Part shown: piece after piece, positions 5,624 to 8,284 of the stretch
Numbering within the stretch: position 1 is the first letter of the stretch
How the letters are laid out: each line of letters begins with the position of its first letter
Origin: JAABUE01 sp037440925
Lineage (GTDB): Bacteria > Chloroflexota > Anaerolineae > Anaerolineales > Villigracilaceae
Length of the DNA: 8,284 nucleotides
Assembly (NCBI GenBank): GCA_037440925.1
Contig: JBBITF010000089.1
Location: 1 to 8,284 of the forward strand
Direction: 5' to 3'
Translations under genes and position numbers: made by a program
The notes under the pieces: model-generated
Told to the model about the DNA's origin: nothing
Databases searched by the model: none
The model's input: only the letters and a program-made list of their open reading frames with translations

Positions 5624-7395
5624 TTCGTCTGATAGTCTGATAGTCTTATAGTCTGATAGTCTAGCGGAGCGTACCGCATCAACTGCAAATCGTGAATCTC
5701 TTTGTACAGTCCGCCTTGCGCCAGCAGCTCATGGTGGCGGCCACGCTGGACTATTCGCCCGTTTTCCATGACCACGATGAGGTCGGCGCGGCGGACGGTG
5801 CTTAGGCGGTGGGCAATGACAAAAGTGGTGCGGCCTTCCATCAGCCGGTCGAGGGCCTGCTGGATAAGCGCCTCGGTTTGAGTGTCTACACTGGAGGTCG
5901 AGTCGTCCAGGATGAGGATGCGCGGGTCCATGAGCAAGGCGCGGGCGATGGCAATCCGCTGGCGCTGACCGCCGCTCAGGGTCACGCCGCGCTCGCCAAC
6001 AAGCGTTTCGTAGCCTTTTTCAAAAGAGACGATGAAATCGTGCGCCTGGGCGGCTTGGGCGGCGGCAACGATTTCTTCGCGGCTGGCGTCAGGCCGTCCG
6101 TAGGCGATGTTGGCCTGGATGGTGTCCGAAAACAACAACGAGGTCTGCAAAACGATGCCAATTTGACGGCGCAGGGAGCCCAGGTCCACCGCGCGCACGT
6201 CGTAACCATCCACCAGCACCGCGCCCTCGCTCACATCATAAAAGCGCGGGATGAGGTTAACCAGCGAAGTCTTGCCCGAACCGGTGGGACCGATCAGGGC
6301 AATGACTTGATTTGGTTCGACCTTTAGCGAAATGTCGGCGAGCGAGTCGCGCTTCTCGTCCAGGTACTTGAGCGAGACATGGCGAAACTCGACCTCGCCG
6401 CGCAGGGGAGGCAATTGCAGCGCCGCGGGCGGGCTGGCAATCTCCGGCGGCGTCTCCAGCACCTCAAGGATACGCCGCGCCCCTGCCGAAGCCTCACCGG
6501 CGGCATTGACCAGCCAGGTCAGTTCCTGAGCCGGCGCAGCCAGCATGACCAGGTAAGCATTGAAAGCCACAATTTCCCCAACGGTCATCTTTTCGGCCAG
6601 CACCATCTGCCCGCCAAAGAAGAGGATGAGGATGGTGCCAAGCGTGACCAGAAAATCGGTGGTAGGCATAACTTTGGACCACTCGCCAATGACTTTCAGG
6701 CGGGCCTGGAAATAGGCACGGTTGGTCTCGTCGAAGCGACGCATCTCGTGAGGTTCTCGGGCAAAAGCGCGCACCACCTGCACCCCCATCACGTTCTCCT
6801 GTAAACGGGTTGAGAGATCGCCCAACAAGGTATCCACTTTGAAAAACAATTCGGTGATGCGCTGACCAAAGTTCAACGTAATCAAAATGAGCGGGATGAG
6901 CGGCAAAAAGGCTATCAGAGCCAATTGCCAATTCGCCAACAGCATCAAGGTCAGCGTGCCAAACAACAAAAAGGACATTTGGGCCAGGTTGACCAGCGAA
7001 CCGCCGATGAAATTCTGCACCGAACGCACGTCTTCGATGCAACGGCTGATCAATTGCCCGGTCTGGGAATGATCGTGATAGGAAAAGGACAGGCGTTGAA
7101 TGTGATCGTACATGCGGTTACGCAAGTCGTAGCCGATATGGCCGCCAATCCATTCGGCCAGGTAGCGCTGCAGGGCGCCCGCAGCAGCAGAGGCCAGCCC
7201 TAAGCCAAGCAGCAAGAGAGCGGCCCGCGCCAGATAGACGGTGTCAGTTTGCAGCAAGCCCTCGTCAATCACGCCTCGGATGATGCGAGGCACATACAGG
7301 TTCAGCGCGGTCAGGACGCCCAGGTCGAGAATGGACAAGATGATTTGCGGAAGGTAAGGTTTGATAAAAGAGCGAAGTTTGAAGAGGGGGGGCAT
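5620..7395 (-). CDS. ABC exporter half-transporter, first subunit (Walker B Glu replaced by Asp)
   Basis: From ATG 7395 this is a 591-residue half exporter with six predicted membrane helices (about 12-300) and a C-terminal ATPase domain (about 333-578). It shows Walker A GPTGSGKTS (369-377), canonical signature LSGGQ (473-477), Walker B ILILDD in which Asp498 stands where the catalytic Glu should be, D-loop SSVD and H-loop His529. The Glu-to-Asp change marks the degenerate-site subunit of heterodimeric exporters such as TM287, BmrC and LmrC; its intact LSGGQ completes the consensus site of the partner. An in-frame TTG at 7416 would add seven residues; neither start has a clear ribosome site, and an in-frame TGA at 7422-7420 rules out anything longer. 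The last 13 residues (DYQTIRLS, DYQTK) come from an 8-bp DNA tandem repeat beyond the conserved fold. It follows marR by about 90 bases and overlaps its partner gene. Confidence 0.92.
   Translation of the reverse strand: MPPLFKLRSFIKPYLPQIILSILDLGVLTALNLYVPRIIRGVIDEGLLQTDTVYLARAALLLLGLGLASAAAGALQRYLAEWIGGHIGYDLRNRMYDHIQRLSFSYHDHSQTGQLISRCIEDVRSVQNFIGGSLVNLAQMSFLLFGTLTLMLLANWQLALIAFLPLIPLILITLNFGQRITELFFKVDTLLGDLSTRLQENVMGVQVVRAFAREPHEMRRFDETNRAYFQARLKVIGEWSKVMPTTDFLVTLGTILILFFGGQMVLAEKMTVGEIVAFNAYLVMLAAPAQELTWLVNAAGEASAGARRILEVLETPPEIASPPAALQLPPLRGEVEFRHVSLKYLDEKRDSLADISLKVEPNQVIALIGPTGSGKTSLVNLIPRFYDVSEGAVLVDGYDVRAVDLGSLRRQIGIVLQTSLLFSDTIQANIAYGRPDASREEIVAAAQAAQAHDFIVSFEKGYETLVGERGVTLSGGQRQRIAIARALLMDPRILILDDSTSSVDTQTEALIQQALDRLMEGRTTFVIAHRLSTVRRADLIVVMENGRIVQRGRHHELLAQGGLYKEIHDLQLMRYAPLDYQTIRLSDYQTK
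5627..5662. repeat. 8-bp tandem repeat (GTCTGATA, 4.5 copies) at the ABC gene junction
   Basis: Units start at 5627, 5635, 5643 (variant GTCTTATA), 5651 and 5659 (partial, GTCT). Read on the - strand they encode the repetitive C-terminal tail of the first ABC subunit and end just before its stop and the partner's start codon. Because 8 is not a multiple of 3, any change in unit number shifts the reading frame through the junction. Confidence 0.9.
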
Positions 7396-7486
7396 GTCGT
7401 TAGCAAGATAGTTCAATAATCAAAGCGTCGAGCGGTTGGAAGGTCAAAGGCATGGTTGAATTGGGCCGGGGCCTGCGCCGCAAGCA
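7396..7486 (-). other. Short gap between marR and the exporter genes
   Basis: These 91 bases contain no T-tailed hairpin that would separate the genes, so cotranscription of the MarR gene and the two exporter genes is likely. A 17-codon frame (7453-7400) ends four bases before ATG 7395, but it has no ribosome site and is probably chance. Confidence 0.4.
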
Positions 7487-7918
7487 TCAATCGAACACCC
7501 GGCGAAGAAGTGACAACGCTGCGGCGACTTGTTCGCTTTCGTCTTTGCTCAGCAACTGAAGACGCTTGGCCAGCCAGGCCTCGGTCTCGGCAAAGACGGC
7601 CGAAAGGACCTGCTTGCCCGATTCGGTAAGCGAGAGATGCACATGACGGCGGTCCTTCGCATCAGTCAGACGGGTCACCAAGCCGCGGCGGACGAGCGCA
7701 TCCACGACACGGCTGGCCTGCGAGCGGCTCAGACGCCCCTCCTCCGCCAGCGCACTGACCGAATTATGTCCATGGCGGATGCGGCGCAATGCCTGGAACT
7801 GCTCCACAGTCAAGCCAAAGCGTTCATGCGCTACCATGCGAATTTGAGCGCGCGTCTGCCGCCAAACGGGGGGGACGGTTTCCCAGAATCTTTCAATCAG
7901 GCTATCGCCTTCGGGCAT
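7487..7918 (-). CDS. MarR-family transcriptional regulator, likely repressor of the ABC exporter operon
   Basis: This 143-residue protein has the normal MarR length and layout. N-terminal helices (about 4-34) form the dimer arm. A winged helix-turn-helix follows (about 35-100), with recognition-helix segment LSRSQASRVVDALVRRGL (63-80) and a wing ending in DAKDRRHVHLSLTESG (86-101, containing the family's D-x-R wing signature). A C-terminal helix (about 103-142) completes the dimer interface. Family members usually repress their own operon and release DNA when a small ligand binds or a Cys is oxidised; there is no Cys here, so a ligand-responsive mode is more likely. It is the first gene of a marR-ABC-ABC arrangement, a common design for inducible multidrug export. 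Paired TAGTTG/CAACTA sites upstream fit autorepression. The ATG at 7918 has only a weak GTGAG upstream. Confidence 0.9.
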   Translation of the reverse strand: MPEGDSLIERFWETVPPVWRQTRAQIRMVAHERFGLTVEQFQALRRIRHGHNSVSALAEEGRLSRSQASRVVDALVRRGLVTRLTDAKDRRHVHLSLTESGKQVLSAVFAETEAWLAKRLQLLSKDESEQVAAALSLLRRVFD

Positions 7919-7933
7919 GACAAACTCACAAAT

Positions 7934-7968
7934 TAGTTGAATATTGCAACTATTGTATTTTACAACTA
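7934..7968 (-). promoter_or_regulatory. Putative MarR operator overlapping the marR promoter
   Basis: TAGTTG (7934-7939) and CAACTA (7947-7952) form a perfect 6-bp inverted repeat with a 7-base spacer. A further CAACTA (7963-7968) lies 16 bases on and also pairs with the first arm; with one more base each, TTAGTTG (7933-7939) and CAACTAA (7963-7969) are 7-bp arms. Such symmetric AT-rich sites just upstream of a marR gene are typical operators. Binding is inference. Confidence 0.55.
7952..7957 (-). promoter_or_regulatory. Candidate -10 box (TACAAT) for the marR-ABC operon
   Basis: On the - strand TACAAT matches the -10 consensus at five of six bases, about 34 bases before the marR start, and sits between two CAACTA half-sites. 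No convincing -35 is seen at 16-18 bases; an alternative pairing is TTGTAA with TATTCA, 16 bases apart. If used, repressor on the half-sites would block it. Confidence 0.35.
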
Positions 7969-8035
7969 AATAAGCAGCCTGTCCAGTAAAGGAATTGTCC
8001 TGCGCGCGCAGAGGTCGTCAACCCGTTCCAAATGA

Positions 8036-8055
8036 CGCAGATTCTCGCAGATTCT
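8036..8055. repeat. Tandem duplicate of CGCAGATTCT
   Basis: Two perfect, directly abutting 10-bp copies (8036-8045 and 8046-8055) lie in non-coding sequence. They resemble in style the short-period CACGAAT units at the left of the window. Confidence 0.8.
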
Positions 8056-8106
8056 GTAACACCCCCTAGCCCTGTAAACCCTAAGAAAGCATCTGAAAAG
8101 TGTTGA

Positions 8107-8159
8107 GTCTCATTAAGTCGTATCATGGGTTCCTCTGTAATCGTCTCGAAAAGTCGTAT
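8107..8159. repeat. Imperfect 17-bp direct repeat, 36 bases apart
   Basis: GTCTCATTAAGTCGTAT (8107-8123) and GTCTCGAAAAGTCGTAT (8143-8159) agree at 14 of 17 positions. Only two copies are present, so they could be regulator sites or remnants of a duplicated segment. Confidence 0.5.
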
Positions 8160-8284
8160 TAACCCTGGCGCGCTTCTGACAGAGACTGGCGCTTGCCCAG
8201 ATCTTGAGAGCAGGGCGTATTCTCTAAAATTACGATGTAAGTTTGGGTAAATGCTTTCGAGCGCTCCGCCAGCAAGGGGCTTGG

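Larger units (their letters stand above)
7973..8284. other. Gene-free right end of the window
   Basis: No frame here has coding character, and I see no tRNA, rRNA or transposase sequence. It holds a 12-bp perfect palindrome CTGCGCGCGCAG (8000-8011), two abutting copies of CGCAGATTCT (8036-8055) and an imperfect 17-bp direct repeat (8107-8123 and 8143-8159). It may be intergenic sequence with degraded repeats; the gene beyond it is outside the window. Confidence 0.6.

Noticed and set aside
7400..7453. 17-codon - strand frame ending four bases before the first ABC gene's ATG, as a possible leader peptide
   Set aside because: There is no ribosome binding site and the sequence has no attenuation hairpin; it is consistent with chance.
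8107..8159. Two related 17-mers with a 36-base period considered as a CRISPR array
   Set aside because: Only two imperfect copies with a 19-base gap and no cas genes; not an array.
8149..8161. TAATACGACT on the - strand, which resembles the start of a T7-type phage promoter
   Set aside because: Only the first ten bases match, the rest diverges at once, and no phage genes are present.
8162..8284. Open - strand frame of about 41 codons running off the right edge
   Set aside because: The composition is not protein-like, no motif is recognised and it is too short to separate from chance.

Overview
The window looks like chromosomal DNA from a Chloroflexota bacterium, probably an Anaerolineae-like lineage. 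The grounds are a membrane Ser/Thr kinase with an extracellular formylglycine-enzyme-like domain, Thr/Pro-rich 'TATP/PTxTP' linkers after the membrane anchors, moderately high GC and a lipoprotein of the same style. This assignment is inference from protein style; no rRNA or marker gene is present.

Layout. Positions 1-262 hold a promoter-like TATAAT box and then a complete small non-autonomous insertion at 80-226. It has 13-bp terminal inverted repeats that begin GTAA and an exact 8-bp target duplication (GAAAATGT) on each side, and it contains an inner hairpin. It lies between the promoter-like box and the ribosome binding site of the next gene. On the + strand follow a receptor-type kinase (263-2197) and, overlapping it by ATGA, a lipoprotein (2194-3180), probably one operon. 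A decayed phosphodiester-glycosidase (NAGPA-type) gene lies at 3235-3822, with an in-frame stop, a missing internal segment and a changed hallmark motif.

On the - strand, converging on the pseudogene with only a few bases between, is an apparent three-gene operon read right to left: a MarR-family repressor (7918-7487), then two half-size ABC exporters (7395-5620 and 5623-3830) that overlap by ATGA. The pair carries the signs of a heterodimeric multidrug-type exporter with one degenerate ATP site: Asp replaces the catalytic Glu in the first subunit, and LSVGQ replaces LSGGQ in the second. TAGTTG/CAACTA half-sites around a -10-like box upstream of marR suggest autorepression. An 8-bp tandem repeat sits exactly at the junction of the two ABC genes; loss of one unit would, by reading frame, fuse them.

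The last ~310 bases (7973-8284) have no gene I can support and hold only short repeats.

The most notable items are the MITE-like insertion in the kinase leader, the 8-bp repeat at the ABC junction, and the kinase/FGE-like receptor with its coupled lipoprotein. I see no clearly new defence or biosynthetic system.
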